Shown: one piece after another, positions 15,994-24,849 of the stretch
Position numbering within the stretch: position 1 is the first letter of the stretch
How the letters are laid out: each line of letters starts with the position of its first letter
NCBI RefSeq assembly: GCF_920987055.1
Contig: NZ_CAKLBX010000001.1
Coordinates: 3,148,501-3,212,500, forward strand
Direction of reading: 5' to 3'
From: Novosphingobium sp. CECT 9465
Lineage (GTDB): Bacteria > Pseudomonadota > Alphaproteobacteria > Sphingomonadales > Sphingomonadaceae
DNA: 64,000 nt
The notes under the pieces: generated by a model
Told to the model about the DNA's origin: nothing
Database searches by the model: none
What the model saw: the letters and a program-made list of their open reading frames with translations, nothing else
Made by a program: the position numbers and the translations under genes

Positions 15994-16791
15994 ATGAAGC
16001 GTTTCGCGGGACGGGTCGCTTTGGTCACAGGGGCGTTGCGGGGCATTGGCAGGGCGGCTGCCGATCAACTGCATGCCGATGGGGCCACGGTGATTGTTTC
16101 GGATATTGACGACCCGCAGCAGGATGCGGCGGCACGGGTCGCCCGCGATCTTCCCGGCGCGCAATATCTGCAACTGGATGCCACCAGCGAAACCGCATGG
16201 CAGGCTGCCCGCGACCGTGTGGTCAGCGATTACGATCGGCTGGACATATTGGTGAACAATGTCGGCGCGGAAACCTCGTCTCCGGTACAGGAGATGGAAC
16301 TGGCGGTCTGGCGGCGCATGATGGTGATGAACGTCGAAACAGGGTTTCTGGGGGTGAAGACCTTTCAGCCGCTGCTCGCACAATCGGGCAATCTGACGCC
16401 CTATGGCTCCAGCATCGTCAATGTCAGTTCGATGATGGGGCTTGTCGCGCTGCCCAACACCTCTGCGTACAGTACCGCAAAAGGCGCGGTGCGGCTGTTC
16501 ACCAAATCGATCGCGGTGGAATTTGCCAAAGCCGGAGTGCCGATCCGCGCCAACAGCGTCCATCCGGGCTATGTCGATACCGACATGCTCCGCAATGGCC
16601 TGTCGCGGGTGGCGGTGGAAGCCGGAATGGAAAGTGGCGCGCTGGTTGCCCTGACCGAACAGGGCGTTCCCATGGGCCGCATGGCCAAACCCGGTGAAAT
16701 CGCCAGGGTCATCGCCTTTCTGGCCAGTGATGACAGCAGCTACATGACCGGCGCGGAATTGGTAGTGGACGGAGGAATCACGGCGATGTGA
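15994..16791 (+). CDS. SDR-family NAD(P)-dependent oxidoreductase
   Basis: 265 aa classical short-chain dehydrogenase: cofactor motif TGALRGIG near residue 14, an Asp after strand beta2 (VIVSDID) that points to NAD preference, NNVG, the catalytic Ser (VNVSSMMG) and Tyr-x-x-x-Lys (SAYSTAKGA), and a C-terminal DGGITAM. It oxidises or reduces a hydroxyl/keto group. It is divergent from receptor 1 and convergent with the thiolase, so it forms its own short unit in the catabolic cluster. The substrate is unknown. Confidence 0.88.
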   Translation: MKRFAGRVALVTGALRGIGRAAADQLHADGATVIVSDIDDPQQDAAARVARDLPGAQYLQLDATSETAWQAARDRVVSDYDRLDILVNNVGAETSSPVQEMELAVWRRMMVMNVETGFLGVKTFQPLLAQSGNLTPYGSSIVNVSSMMGLVALPNTSAYSTAKGAVRLFTKSIAVEFAKAGVPIRANSVHPGYVDTDMLRNGLSRVAVEAGMESGALVALTEQGVPMGRMAKPGEIARVIAFLASDDSSYMTGAELVVDGGITAM

Positions 16792-16795
16792 TCGC

Positions 16796-18007
16796 CTATA
16801 CCCTTTCCAGAATCAGCCCAATGCCCTGCCCCACGCCCACGCACATGAAGGCCATGGCATAGCGTCCACCGGTACGCTGCAATTCCTCGACCGCCGAAAG
16901 GGTGATGCGCGCGCCCGACATGCCCAGCGGGTGCCCCAGCGCTATTGCCCCGCCATTGCGGTTGACGCGGGCATCGTCGGGCGCGATCCCCAGATCGCGC
17001 AGGCACGCGATGGCCTGGCTGGCAAAAGCCTCGTTCAATTCGATCACATCGATCTGGTCCATTTCAAGGCCGCTGAGGCGCAGCAGCTTGTGCGCGGCCT
17101 CGACCGGTCCCACCCCCATGATCTGCGGGGCGATGCCTGCGGCCGCCATTGCCACGATCCGTGCGCGCGGGCGCAGACCATGGCGGTGCGCGGACGCTTC
17201 AGAGGCGATCAGCATCGCCGCCGCGCCGTCGTTCAGCCCTGAGGCATTGCCCGCCGTGACCGTGCCACCGGGCTGTACAACGGGCTTCAGGCTGGCAAGG
17301 GCGGCAAGGCTGGTGGCGCGCGGGTGTTCATCCTGCGCGAAGATCACCGGTTCTCCGCGCACGTGCGGGACCGTCACGGGCACGATCTCTGCGGCGAGCC
17401 TGCCGCTGATCTGCGCTGCGGCAGCCTTTTCCTGGCTGCGCAGCGCGAAAAGATCCTGCTCTTCACGGCTAACGTGCCACCGTGCGGCAACATTCTCGCC
17501 CGTTTGCGGCATTGTATCGACGCCGTAAGCGGCGCGCATGGCCGGATTGATGAACCGCCAGCCCAGCACGGTGTCTTCCAGCTTCTGAGTGCGATCAAGC
17601 GCCCCTTGCGCCTTGCCCATGACGTAGGGCGCGCGGCTCATGCCCTCGACGCCGCCCGCGAGGATGAATTGCGCATCGCCGCTGCGGATGGCCTGTGCGG
17701 CAAGGCCGATGGCGTTCAGCCCCGAACCGCACAGGCGGTTGACCGTGACGGCGGGCACCACTTCGGGCAGGCCAGCCAGCAGCACGGCCATGCGGGCAAC
17801 ATTGCGATTGTCCTCGCCCGCCTGGTTCGCGCAGCCCAGCATGACATCATCAAGCGCAGCCCAATCCACACCGGGATTGCGTTCGACGAGCGCCCGGATC
17901 GGGATCGCGGCCAGATCATCGGTGCGGATGGTGGCAAGCGCGCCGTTCAAACGGCCGATCGGCGTACGAATGGCATCGCACACGAATGCCTGATTCATGG
18001 CGGCCAT
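16796..18007 (-). CDS. pcaF: Thiolase, probably 3-oxoadipyl-CoA thiolase
   Basis: 403 aa thiolase. The active-site Cys93 is in NRLCGSGLNAIG, and NEAFA, GHPLGMSGAR and CVGVGQG provide the other catalytic blocks. Sequence style and length agree with 3-oxoadipyl-CoA thiolases (PcaF/PaaJ), which cleave 3-oxoadipyl-CoA into succinyl-CoA and acetyl-CoA. Start ATG 18007 overlaps the stop of the CoA-transferase gene as TAATG, so the two are coupled. With hydroxyquinol dioxygenase and maleylacetate reductase in the same cluster, it completes the lower 3-oxoadipate route. Generic acetyl-CoA acyltransferase activity cannot be excluded. Confidence 0.85.
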   Translation of the reverse strand: MAAMNQAFVCDAIRTPIGRLNGALATIRTDDLAAIPIRALVERNPGVDWAALDDVMLGCANQAGEDNRNVARMAVLLAGLPEVVPAVTVNRLCGSGLNAIGLAAQAIRSGDAQFILAGGVEGMSRAPYVMGKAQGALDRTQKLEDTVLGWRFINPAMRAAYGVDTMPQTGENVAARWHVSREEQDLFALRSQEKAAAAQISGRLAAEIVPVTVPHVRGEPVIFAQDEHPRATSLAALASLKPVVQPGGTVTAGNASGLNDGAAAMLIASEASAHRHGLRPRARIVAMAAAGIAPQIMGVGPVEAAHKLLRLSGLEMDQIDVIELNEAFASQAIACLRDLGIAPDDARVNRNGGAIALGHPLGMSGARITLSAVEELQRTGGRYAMAFMCVGVGQGIGLILERV

Positions 18008-18717
18008 TACGCGCTTGCCCGCTGGCGCACAGTCCGGTTCTCGATGCGCTTTTCGTTTATCGTCGATCGGACGATACGCTGCACATAGATGCCGGGCGTG
18101 TGGATGTGATCGGGGTCGAAATCGCCCTCGGCAACGATTTCTTCCGCTTCGACCACGGTGATCGCTGCTGCGGTGGCCATCACCGGGTTGAAGTTGCGCG
18201 CGGTCTTGCGGAACATCAGATTACCGGCCGGGTCTGCCCGCCACGCTTTGATGATGGCCAGATCGGCTTTCAGCCAGCTTTCGCGAACATAGCGTTCTCC
18301 GCCGAATGTCTCGACCGGCTTGCCTTCAGCCACCACTGTTCCCACGCCCGTCCGGGTATAGAACGCAGGGATACCCGCACCGCCCGCGCGGATGCGTTCG
18401 GCCAGCGTACCTTGCGGGCTGAGTTCCAGCGCCAGTTCGCCTGACAGGTACTGTGTTTCGAACAGCTTGTTATCGCCGATGTAGGATGAAATCATCTTGG
18501 CGATCTGCCGGCTTTGCAGCAGCATCCACAGGCCAAAGCCTTCGGCGCCGGCATTGTTCGAAATCACGGTCAGCCCGCGCACTCCTGCGGCCCGGATTTC
18601 GGGAATCAGGCTTTCGGGATTGCCACTTAGCCCAAATCCGCCCGCCATGATCGTCATCCCGTCAAACAGCAGGCCGTCAAGCGCGGCGGCAGGGCTTTCG
18701 TATATCTTCGATGCCAT
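18007..18717 (-). CDS. 3-oxoacid/3-oxoadipate CoA-transferase, subunit A only
   Basis: 236 aa class I CoA-transferase alpha subunit (PcaI/ScoA type): MTIMAGGFGLSGNPESLI near the N terminus, ISNNAGAEGFGL, LSPQGTLAERIRAGGAGIPAF and RKTARNFNP are all family hallmarks. It transfers CoA from succinyl-CoA to 3-oxoadipate or acetoacetate, together with a beta subunit that carries the catalytic Glu. No beta subunit is present next to it: the next coupled gene is the thiolase, and nothing in the window matches PcaJ/ScoB. The missing partner must be elsewhere in the genome or the enzyme is incomplete. Confidence 0.85.
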   Translation of the reverse strand: MASKIYESPAAALDGLLFDGMTIMAGGFGLSGNPESLIPEIRAAGVRGLTVISNNAGAEGFGLWMLLQSRQIAKMISSYIGDNKLFETQYLSGELALELSPQGTLAERIRAGGAGIPAFYTRTGVGTVVAEGKPVETFGGERYVRESWLKADLAIIKAWRADPAGNLMFRKTARNFNPVMATAAAITVVEAEEIVAEGDFDPDHIHTPGIYVQRIVRSTINEKRIENRTVRQRASA

Positions 18718-18792
18718 CGTCCATTCCCATCGTCACAGGCCTGCGATTAGCATGACTGCCCGTCCGCATGTTTGGCATTCGTTATCGCGTGG

Positions 18793-18806
18793 CGGACAAG
18801 GATCGC
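18793..18806 (+). promoter_or_regulatory. Shared 14-bp element CGGACAAGGATCGC, copy A
   Basis: Lies in the divergent promoter region between the CoA-transferase (minus) and the SDR at 18933 (plus). An identical 14-mer is at 35047-35060, also between divergent genes. Shorter forms occur upstream of 19873, 30412/30503 and 15994. It is a candidate operator of the cluster regulator. Confidence 0.45.
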
Positions 18807-18932
18807 GCTGGAGTAACATCGTGCCGGGCAACCGGCGGCAGCCAATTGACAAGAGTTGCGGCCTGTGGGTGAAAGTCCCCCGACAACAACCACCCCTGCG
18901 AGGGCGATGTGGTGTATTGGGGAGAAGCAGTC

Positions 18933-19682
18933 GTGCTTGAAGGAATGGGCATTCTGATAACCGGCGGCGCCAGCGGCATCGGGCGGGCGGCGGCAGAACT
19001 GTTCGTCGATTACGGAGCCAGGGTTGCCGTGGCGGACATCGACGTGGCCTCTGCGCAAATCGCGGTGGATTCCATCGTGGCGCGTGGCGGATCGGCCATC
19101 GCGCTTGCGGTGGATACGTCGAGCGCGCAGCAGGTGGACCTTATGGTCGAGCAGGCGGCCGAATGGCTGGGGCGGATTGATGCCGCCTTCAACAATGTCG
19201 GCATAGCGCATCCGCTGCATCCGATAGACGAATTGCCGCTCTCCGTATGGCAGCGCACCATGGACATCACCGCCACCGGCACGCTGCTTTCGATGCAGGC
19301 AGAATTGCGCCACATGACCAAGGCAGGCGGCGGTGCGATCGTCAACACCGCGTCAAATTCCGGCACACATGGTACGCCGATGCTGGGCGGATATGGTGCA
19401 TCGAAGGCCGCTGTGATCAACCTTACCAAAACGGTCGCGGTGGAATATGCATCACGCGGCATCCGCGCCAATGCCATCTGTCCGGGCGTGATCGACACGC
19501 CACCGATTGCCGCGCTGGCGGCGGCAGGCACCGATTTTTCGCAGATCATCAATGCCCCGATGGGGCGCATCGGAACGGCCAGAGAAGTTGCCGAACTGGC
19601 CGCATGGCTGTGTTCGGGGCGTTCGTCCTATGTCACGGGTCAGGCCATCTCCATCGACGGCGGGCAAACCGCTACGCCCTGA
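18933..19682 (+). CDS. SDR-family oxidoreductase
   Basis: 249 aa from GTG 18933, which has GGGGAG 8 nt upstream; an ATG at 18909 would add eight residues. The classical SDR motifs are present: TGGASGIG close to the N terminus, an Asp-containing beta2 end (VAVADID), NNVG, the catalytic Ser in NTASNSG, Tyr-x-x-x-Lys in GGYGASKAA, and SIDGGQTA near the C terminus. It begins a plus-strand series that continues with the KSTD-like flavoprotein and the P450. The likely role is oxidation of a ring hydroxyl in the upper pathway; the substrate is unknown. Confidence 0.87.
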   Translation: MLEGMGILITGGASGIGRAAAELFVDYGARVAVADIDVASAQIAVDSIVARGGSAIALAVDTSSAQQVDLMVEQAAEWLGRIDAAFNNVGIAHPLHPIDELPLSVWQRTMDITATGTLLSMQAELRHMTKAGGGAIVNTASNSGTHGTPMLGGYGASKAAVINLTKTVAVEYASRGIRANAICPGVIDTPPIAALAAAGTDFSQIINAPMGRIGTAREVAELAAWLCSGRSSYVTGQAISIDGGQTATP

Positions 19683-19821
19683 CCAGTGGGCAAGGTAACC
19701 CCCTGTCAACAGCCTCTAATGTGGCTTTGATCGGACATCGCTGTCGCCAAGCGAAGATTGGGCCTTCCGGCAGTTGCAGTGCGCCCCGCCCGGCGTCTTA
19801 ACTCGCCCTGAAATTGCGCGG

Positions 19822-19829
19822 CGGACAAG
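19822..19829 (+). promoter_or_regulatory. CGGACAAG element upstream of the KSTD-like gene
   Basis: GCGGACAAG 51 bp upstream of ATG 19873 matches the 8-bp core of the recurrent element in this cluster. Position and core suggest an operator or activator site; not proven. Confidence 0.35.
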
Positions 19830-19872
19830 TCCCCCAAGGGAATGGCCGCGCCACGACGGGAGAGCGTGAGCG

Positions 19873-21567
19873 ATGGCCGAACAGGTATGGGATCACGAAT
19901 GCGATGTGCTGGTTATCGGATCGGGCGCTGGCGGGCTGACCGCGGCGGTGGTGGCCGCCGATCAGAAGGCGCACGTAATCGTTATCGAAAAGGGCAAACT
20001 GTTCGGCGGCACTTCGGCAACATCAGGCGGCGTCTTGTGGATTCCGGCCAGTTATCTGGCGCAGCAGGCGGGCGCCAAGGACAGCGTCGAAGAAGCTTTT
20101 ACGTATGTGAAGGATCTGACGGGCGATGAAGGCTCTGACGACCTGATCCGTACCTATGTGACGCAAGCGCGTGAAATGCTGCGTTACATGATGCAGCATA
20201 GTGATGTTCAATACAGCGCGATCCCCTATCCCGATTATCAAAGCCATCGCACTGGCGGAAAGAAGGGGTATCGCAACCACGATGTCACCCCGCTTGATGG
20301 GCGGGTGCTGGGCGATGATCTGGAACGGTTGCAACGCACCCACCCATCCAACATGCTGTTTGGCAAATATGTCTGGAATACCGCCGAAGCTTCGAAGCTG
20401 ATCACACGCACGCCGGGCTGGATGAAGGCGATGGCGAGCACGCTGTGGCGTTACTACAGCGATGTGGGCCAGCGCCTGAAATCCTCACGCTCGCGTTATC
20501 TGACTGGGGGCAATGCCCTGATCGGGCGGCTCAAGCTGTCGCTCGACAAGCGCGGGGTGGCAATCTGGACGGGCACCGGGTTGCAGGAATTGATACGCGA
20601 TGCAGACGGCCGGATAACCGGAGTCATTGCCCAGCAAGGCGGGCGGCGCGTGGCCATCGGCGCAAGGCGCGCGGTGATCATGGCGGCAGGCGGGTTCGAA
20701 CGCAGCAAGGATTTGCGGGCGCGCTACCTCAAAGCCTCGCCCAATACCGACTGGAGCGGATCGCAGCCTTACAACACAGGCGATGCGCTGGTTGCGGCCA
20801 TGGCCGTGGGCGCAGCGACGCAGCGGCTGGATTCCGCCTGGCGGGCGCCCACCGTGCATGTGCCGGGCGAAGACCGCGCGCGGCCGCTGTTCATCGAACG
20901 CTCGCTACCCGGCGCGATCATCGTGAATCAGGCCGCAAAGCGTTACATGAACGAGTCCACGGATTATCATCTGGCCGGGCAGGCGATGGTCGATAACGAT
21001 CTGCCGGGCGCGGGCACTTCACCTTCGTTTGTCATCTTCGATGCCGTGTTCAAATGGCGCTATCCGATGGGACCGGTGATGCCGATGCTGCCGGTGTGGA
21101 TGCTGCCTCGCGCGGTTCGCTCGATCCTCTATTCCGATGCCACGATCGGCGGCCTTGCCCGCAAGCTGGATCTGGACCCGGCGGTGCTGGAACAGACCGT
21201 GTCGCGCTTCAACGCTTCTGTCGAAAATGGCCGTGACGAAGATTTCCACCGGGGCGAAAACTTCTACGATTCGCTGTTCGGTGATCCCAGGTTGCCGAAG
21301 AACCCGGCACTGGCTCCGGTAAGTAAGGGGCCGTTCTACGCCTTGCGCATATACCCCGGAGACATCGGCACGAATGGCGGGCTGGTCACCGATACGCATG
21401 GCGTGGTGCTGGATCAGGCAGGCAAGCAGATCCCCGGCCTTTATGCCACCGGCAATCTCGTCGCCTCGCCCATGGTGCGGTCATATCCCGGCGGCGGGGC
21501 CACGTTGGCACCAGCGATGACATTTGGCTATCTAGCCGCGCGCCACGCCATGGGCGCCAACAGTTGA
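19873..21567 (+). CDS. FAD-dependent oxidoreductase, 3-ketosteroid-delta1-dehydrogenase-like
   Basis: 564 aa. The N-terminal Rossmann motif is CDVLVIGSGAGGLTAA. GTSATSGGVLWIPAS and a C-terminal RSYPGGGATLAP then AMTFGYLAARH match the fumarate reductase/KstD superfamily, where the Tyr-Pro-Gly segment contributes to substrate binding in delta1-dehydrogenases. Such enzymes desaturate a ring next to a ketone, or reduce an enone. There is no steroid gene set nearby, and the neighbours are P450, Rieske and hydroxyquinol genes, so a hydroaromatic or terpenoid ketone is a possible substrate. It precedes the P450 gene by a short spacer and is likely cotranscribed. Confidence 0.85.
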   Translation: MAEQVWDHECDVLVIGSGAGGLTAAVVAADQKAHVIVIEKGKLFGGTSATSGGVLWIPASYLAQQAGAKDSVEEAFTYVKDLTGDEGSDDLIRTYVTQAREMLRYMMQHSDVQYSAIPYPDYQSHRTGGKKGYRNHDVTPLDGRVLGDDLERLQRTHPSNMLFGKYVWNTAEASKLITRTPGWMKAMASTLWRYYSDVGQRLKSSRSRYLTGGNALIGRLKLSLDKRGVAIWTGTGLQELIRDADGRITGVIAQQGGRRVAIGARRAVIMAAGGFERSKDLRARYLKASPNTDWSGSQPYNTGDALVAAMAVGAATQRLDSAWRAPTVHVPGEDRARPLFIERSLPGAIIVNQAAKRYMNESTDYHLAGQAMVDNDLPGAGTSPSFVIFDAVFKWRYPMGPVMPMLPVWMLPRAVRSILYSDATIGGLARKLDLDPAVLEQTVSRFNASVENGRDEDFHRGENFYDSLFGDPRLPKNPALAPVSKGPFYALRIYPGDIGTNGGLVTDTHGVVLDQAGKQIPGLYATGNLVASPMVRSYPGGGATLAPAMTFGYLAARHAMGANS

Positions 21568-21593
21568 GCGCGCCTTCAGCAGGAGCAGACGAA

Positions 21594-22829
21594 ATGAGCA
21601 ATGGCGTTGCCGCACCAATCCGTTCGGTCATCCCGGATCATGTGCCACCAGAACTGGTCTTTGATTATCCGCTGATCGTATCGCGCAAGACTACCGAAAA
21701 CCCGTTTGACCGGATCGTCCCCGAAGTCGCCACATGGCCGGATGTGTTTTACGCGCCTGGGGCAGTGCCGACAGGCGATGCGGCGTGGGTGTTCCGCCGC
21801 GCCGCTGATCTTCGGCGGCTGTTCAAGGACACCGAAAACTTCACAGCGCGGGGGTGGGCCAGTTTCAGCGGGCTGATCGGCGATAGCTGGTATCAGGTGC
21901 CGGTCGAATATGATCCGCCCGAACACGGACCGTTGCGGTCGCTGCTGAACCCGTTGCTGTCGCCAGCCCGGATGATCACGCTGGATGCAAAGGTCCGCAA
22001 TTACGCCCGCCACTACATCGCGCTGTTCAAGGACCGGGGTCATTGCGAATTCATGAGCGAGTTCGCCTTCAAATTCCCCATTGCGGTCTTCCTTGAATTG
22101 ATGGGCCTGCCGCAAGACGATGTCGAACAGCTGCTGGCCTGGGAAATGGGGCTACTGCACGAACCCGATGTGATGAAGATGGCCGACGCAACCCGGTCAG
22201 TGCGCGATTATCTGGAAGTGAAGCTGGCCGAGAGCGCCAGGAATCCGCGCGATGATTTCATCAGTTTCATCGCCACGGCGCGGCTGGCGGATCGTGCGTT
22301 GAGCCGGGACGAGCAGGTCGGCATGGCGTTCAATTTCTATACCGGCGGGCTTGATACGGTATCGACCAACATCGCGCTGCATTTCCGGCATCTGGCCGAA
22401 AACCCCGAACATCAGGCCACCTTGCGCGCCCATCCCGAAAGGATACCCTTGGCGACCGAGGAATTGCTGCGGGCTTATGCTGCGGTCACCACATTCCGCA
22501 TCTGTACCCGCGAAGTGGTTATAAATGGCGCGCGGATCATGCCCGGCGACCGGGTGGCGCTGAGCACCACGCTGGCCTGCCGGGACGAAAGCAAATACGA
22601 AAATCCGCACGAAATCCGCCTTGATCGCGGGCCGCAGCATGAAGGCTTCGCCTTTGGGCCGCACCGCTGCGTGGGGATGCATCTGGCCCGCCGGGAGATG
22701 CACTGCGCGCTGGAAGAAGTGCTGGCGGCGATCCCGCAGTTCGGGATCGAACCGGGTGCGACCATTGTCTCGACACTCGGCCCGATCATTCAGCCAGAGA
22801 CATTGCCGCTGGTGTGGGAACCCCGTTGA
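21594..22829 (+). CDS. Cytochrome P450 (1)
   Basis: 411 aa from ATG 21594 (SD AGGAG, 8 nt spacing). The heme loop is FAFGPHRCVG, with Cys as the thiolate ligand. The K-helix ExxR is present (EELLRAY), and the I-helix region reads MAFNFYTGGLDTV, in which the usual acid-Thr pair is replaced by Gly-Leu-Asp-Thr. It is a soluble bacterial class I P450 needing a ferredoxin and reductase that are not next to it. It follows the KSTD-like gene and starts a run with the flavin monooxygenase-like and Rieske genes, so it likely hydroxylates the same substrate family. Confidence 0.9.
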   Translation: MSNGVAAPIRSVIPDHVPPELVFDYPLIVSRKTTENPFDRIVPEVATWPDVFYAPGAVPTGDAAWVFRRAADLRRLFKDTENFTARGWASFSGLIGDSWYQVPVEYDPPEHGPLRSLLNPLLSPARMITLDAKVRNYARHYIALFKDRGHCEFMSEFAFKFPIAVFLELMGLPQDDVEQLLAWEMGLLHEPDVMKMADATRSVRDYLEVKLAESARNPRDDFISFIATARLADRALSRDEQVGMAFNFYTGGLDTVSTNIALHFRHLAENPEHQATLRAHPERIPLATEELLRAYAAVTTFRICTREVVINGARIMPGDRVALSTTLACRDESKYENPHEIRLDRGPQHEGFAFGPHRCVGMHLARREMHCALEEVLAAIPQFGIEPGATIVSTLGPIIQPETLPLVWEPR

Positions 22830-22978
22830 GATGCGGTCAAACAGCACCCGTCCGCTGCCCTACACCGATGGCCGATATACTACGATGGCTGCGATTGCGC
22901 AGAAAACGGGGCGGCCAATAATAGAATTGACCGGGTGCATGGCATCCGGGTTCTTCGACTGACCTTTGAGAGGCTTTC

Positions 22979-24211
22979 ATGCTTAAAATTGCGCCAGCGT
23001 CTTCCACGCCGAACGAGATCAATGGATTTGATGAACAGGCTGGTGAAGACGCTATTCAGGCCGCAATCGGTCTGCGAGGACTGCTGCGGGCAGAAGCCGA
23101 AAAGGGCGATGTGCAGCGCTACCCGTCGCAACGGGTGATCGATGCGCTGACCGAGGCCGATCTCTGGGCTGTTGCGGTGCCCAAGCGGCTTGGCGGGCGC
23201 GGCGCTTCGGCCACGGCGCTGACCCGCATGGGGGCGGAACTTGCCAAAGGCGATCCCTCTGTTGCCTGGGTATCGCAGATCATCAACGGCACCACATGGG
23301 TAACCTCGATCGGGCCGGATGCACTGCAGGACGAAATTTTCGCCGATGGTGTGCCGCGCATTGCCGGTGCCTTCAATCCGCCGGGCACGGCAACGCCGGT
23401 CGAGGGGGGATATCGCGTGACTGGCGCGTGGCCTTATGCTTCTGCCATCCGGCACACCCAGTGGAGCCAGTGGGGAATCAAGATCGTGCATCCCGATGGC
23501 ACCGAAGTGCCCGGCAACTTCTGTTACATTCCCACCGATCAGCTGGTTATCGAAAACACCTGGTTTGTTACCGGCCTGCAGGGCACCGGATCGGATACGG
23601 CAGTGGCGAACGACCTGTTCGTGCCGGAAAACCGGGTCGTTCATGCCGCAAGGTCGTATAACTTCGTGGAACCGGGCAAGCGCAATTATGGCGCGGCATC
23701 CGATTACTTTGCCCAGATGGCCTTTGTGCACCGCACGATGACCGGCACACCGCTTGGCGCGGCGGAAGGTTTGCTGGCCGCGGTTGGCGAGACGGCCAAG
23801 GCCAAGCCGATGGTCGGCACTATCTTTGCCCGCCAGATCGATTCTCACGTGATCGTCAAGGAAATCGGCGAGGCGGCCATCAAGATCGATGCAGCCCGTT
23901 TGTTGATCGAGGATGCCACGGGCGTGATCGATGCGGCAGCGCTGGCCATGCGGGTACTGACCGAGCGTGAGCGCGCCCGCAACAAGGCGCAAGCCAACTA
24001 TGCGATACAGATACTGGGCGAAGCGGTGCATTCCCTGATGAACATCGCCGGATCAGCCGCATTCAACAACGCCAATGTCGCCGCGCGATACTGGCGCGAT
24101 TTCAACATGGTGGCGCGCCATTTTGGCAACATCCCGTCGGTCGGTCACGAAGTCTATGGCCGGTCACTGATGGGTGTGACCCCCAACGCCGTGCCGCCAT
24201 TCATGTATTGA
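22979..24211 (+). CDS. Acyl-CoA dehydrogenase-fold flavoprotein, probable group D flavin monooxygenase
   Basis: 410 aa. It has the acyl-CoA dehydrogenase fold: helical N terminus (ADLWAVAVPKRLGGRG), a beta domain with GGYRVTGAWPYASAI, and a C-terminal helical bundle with ERERARNKAQANYAI then SAAFNNANVAARYWRDFNMVARH. The final WRDFNMVARH signature and the ring context match the HsaA/HpaB-type two-component flavin-dependent hydroxylases rather than fatty acid dehydrogenases. These hydroxylate phenolic rings using reduced flavin from a separate reductase, which is not seen nearby. It is located between the P450 and the Rieske genes. Confidence 0.75.
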   Translation: MLKIAPASSTPNEINGFDEQAGEDAIQAAIGLRGLLRAEAEKGDVQRYPSQRVIDALTEADLWAVAVPKRLGGRGASATALTRMGAELAKGDPSVAWVSQIINGTTWVTSIGPDALQDEIFADGVPRIAGAFNPPGTATPVEGGYRVTGAWPYASAIRHTQWSQWGIKIVHPDGTEVPGNFCYIPTDQLVIENTWFVTGLQGTGSDTAVANDLFVPENRVVHAARSYNFVEPGKRNYGAASDYFAQMAFVHRTMTGTPLGAAEGLLAAVGETAKAKPMVGTIFARQIDSHVIVKEIGEAAIKIDAARLLIEDATGVIDAAALAMRVLTERERARNKAQANYAIQILGEAVHSLMNIAGSAAFNNANVAARYWRDFNMVARHFGNIPSVGHEVYGRSLMGVTPNAVPPFMY

Positions 24212-24252
24212 AACCCGGTATCGCACGATTCAAGAAAGAGGATGTGAAAGCA

Positions 24253-24768
24253 ATGATCGACAAGGAACTGTTTAACCACACGCCAGAACGGCGCTCGCAA
24301 GTGGTGCAAGGGCTGACCGACAAGCAGGCCAAAATGGCCAATCACTGGATGGACCTGTTCGATCACGCCTTCAATGTTGGCGATTTCGTCAAGATGGATG
24401 AATTCTTCCATCCCGACATGACCTACAGCAATCCCAATCGTCTGGATCTGGGACCGTACAAGGCGTGGAAGACATCGCCAGTGGCATTGTACAAGACGTT
24501 CCCGCCTTCGGTCTACCGGGTGCTGGAAGCCTATGGCAAGGGTGAGGACAAGATCTGCGTGTTCTGCAACCATCAGGGTGAGCAGACCGGCGGTCCCTAC
24601 ATGGGCATTCCGCCCGTGGGCCAGAAGATCAATGTTCACTGGTTCTCGGTGCTGACGTTCAAGGATGACAAGATCATTCACATCTATTCGATCTCGGACG
24701 TGTTGAGCATGCTGATCGATATTGGCGTGATCGCCAAGGACAAGCAGCCGGTCGATCCCTACAAGTAA
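24253..24768 (+). CDS. SnoaL-like (NTF2-fold) protein
   Basis: 171 aa from ATG 24253 with AGAGG 11 nt upstream; a TTG at 24208 overlaps the previous stop and is less likely. The sequence fits the SnoaL polyketide-cyclase-like family: ANHWMDLFDHAFNVGDF, DEFFHPDMTYSNPN, and a second half with VHWFSVLTFKDDKI. SnoaL-like folds act as cyclases, isomerases or small binding domains. It sits between the flavin monooxygenase and the VOC gene in the same orientation, so it probably acts on an intermediate of the upper pathway. The specific reaction is unknown. Confidence 0.8.
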   Translation: MIDKELFNHTPERRSQVVQGLTDKQAKMANHWMDLFDHAFNVGDFVKMDEFFHPDMTYSNPNRLDLGPYKAWKTSPVALYKTFPPSVYRVLEAYGKGEDKICVFCNHQGEQTGGPYMGIPPVGQKINVHWFSVLTFKDDKIIHIYSISDVLSMLIDIGVIAKDKQPVDPYK

Positions 24769-24778
24769 GTCCGCTGTG

Positions 24779-24807
24779 GGCGGGCGATCTGGCAAGGATC
24801 GTCCGCC
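24779..24807 (+). terminator. Intercistronic hairpin between SnoaL and VOC genes
   Basis: Inverted repeat GGCGGGCGATC / GATCGTCCGCC with one mismatch and a 7-nt loop, just after the SnoaL stop. There is no U-tract and the downstream gene continues in the same direction, so it may be an attenuator or mRNA-stability element. Confidence 0.4.
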
Positions 24808-24849
24808 TGCCACAAAGGGGGCGGCAGACCCCCGTTCAGGAGAATGACG

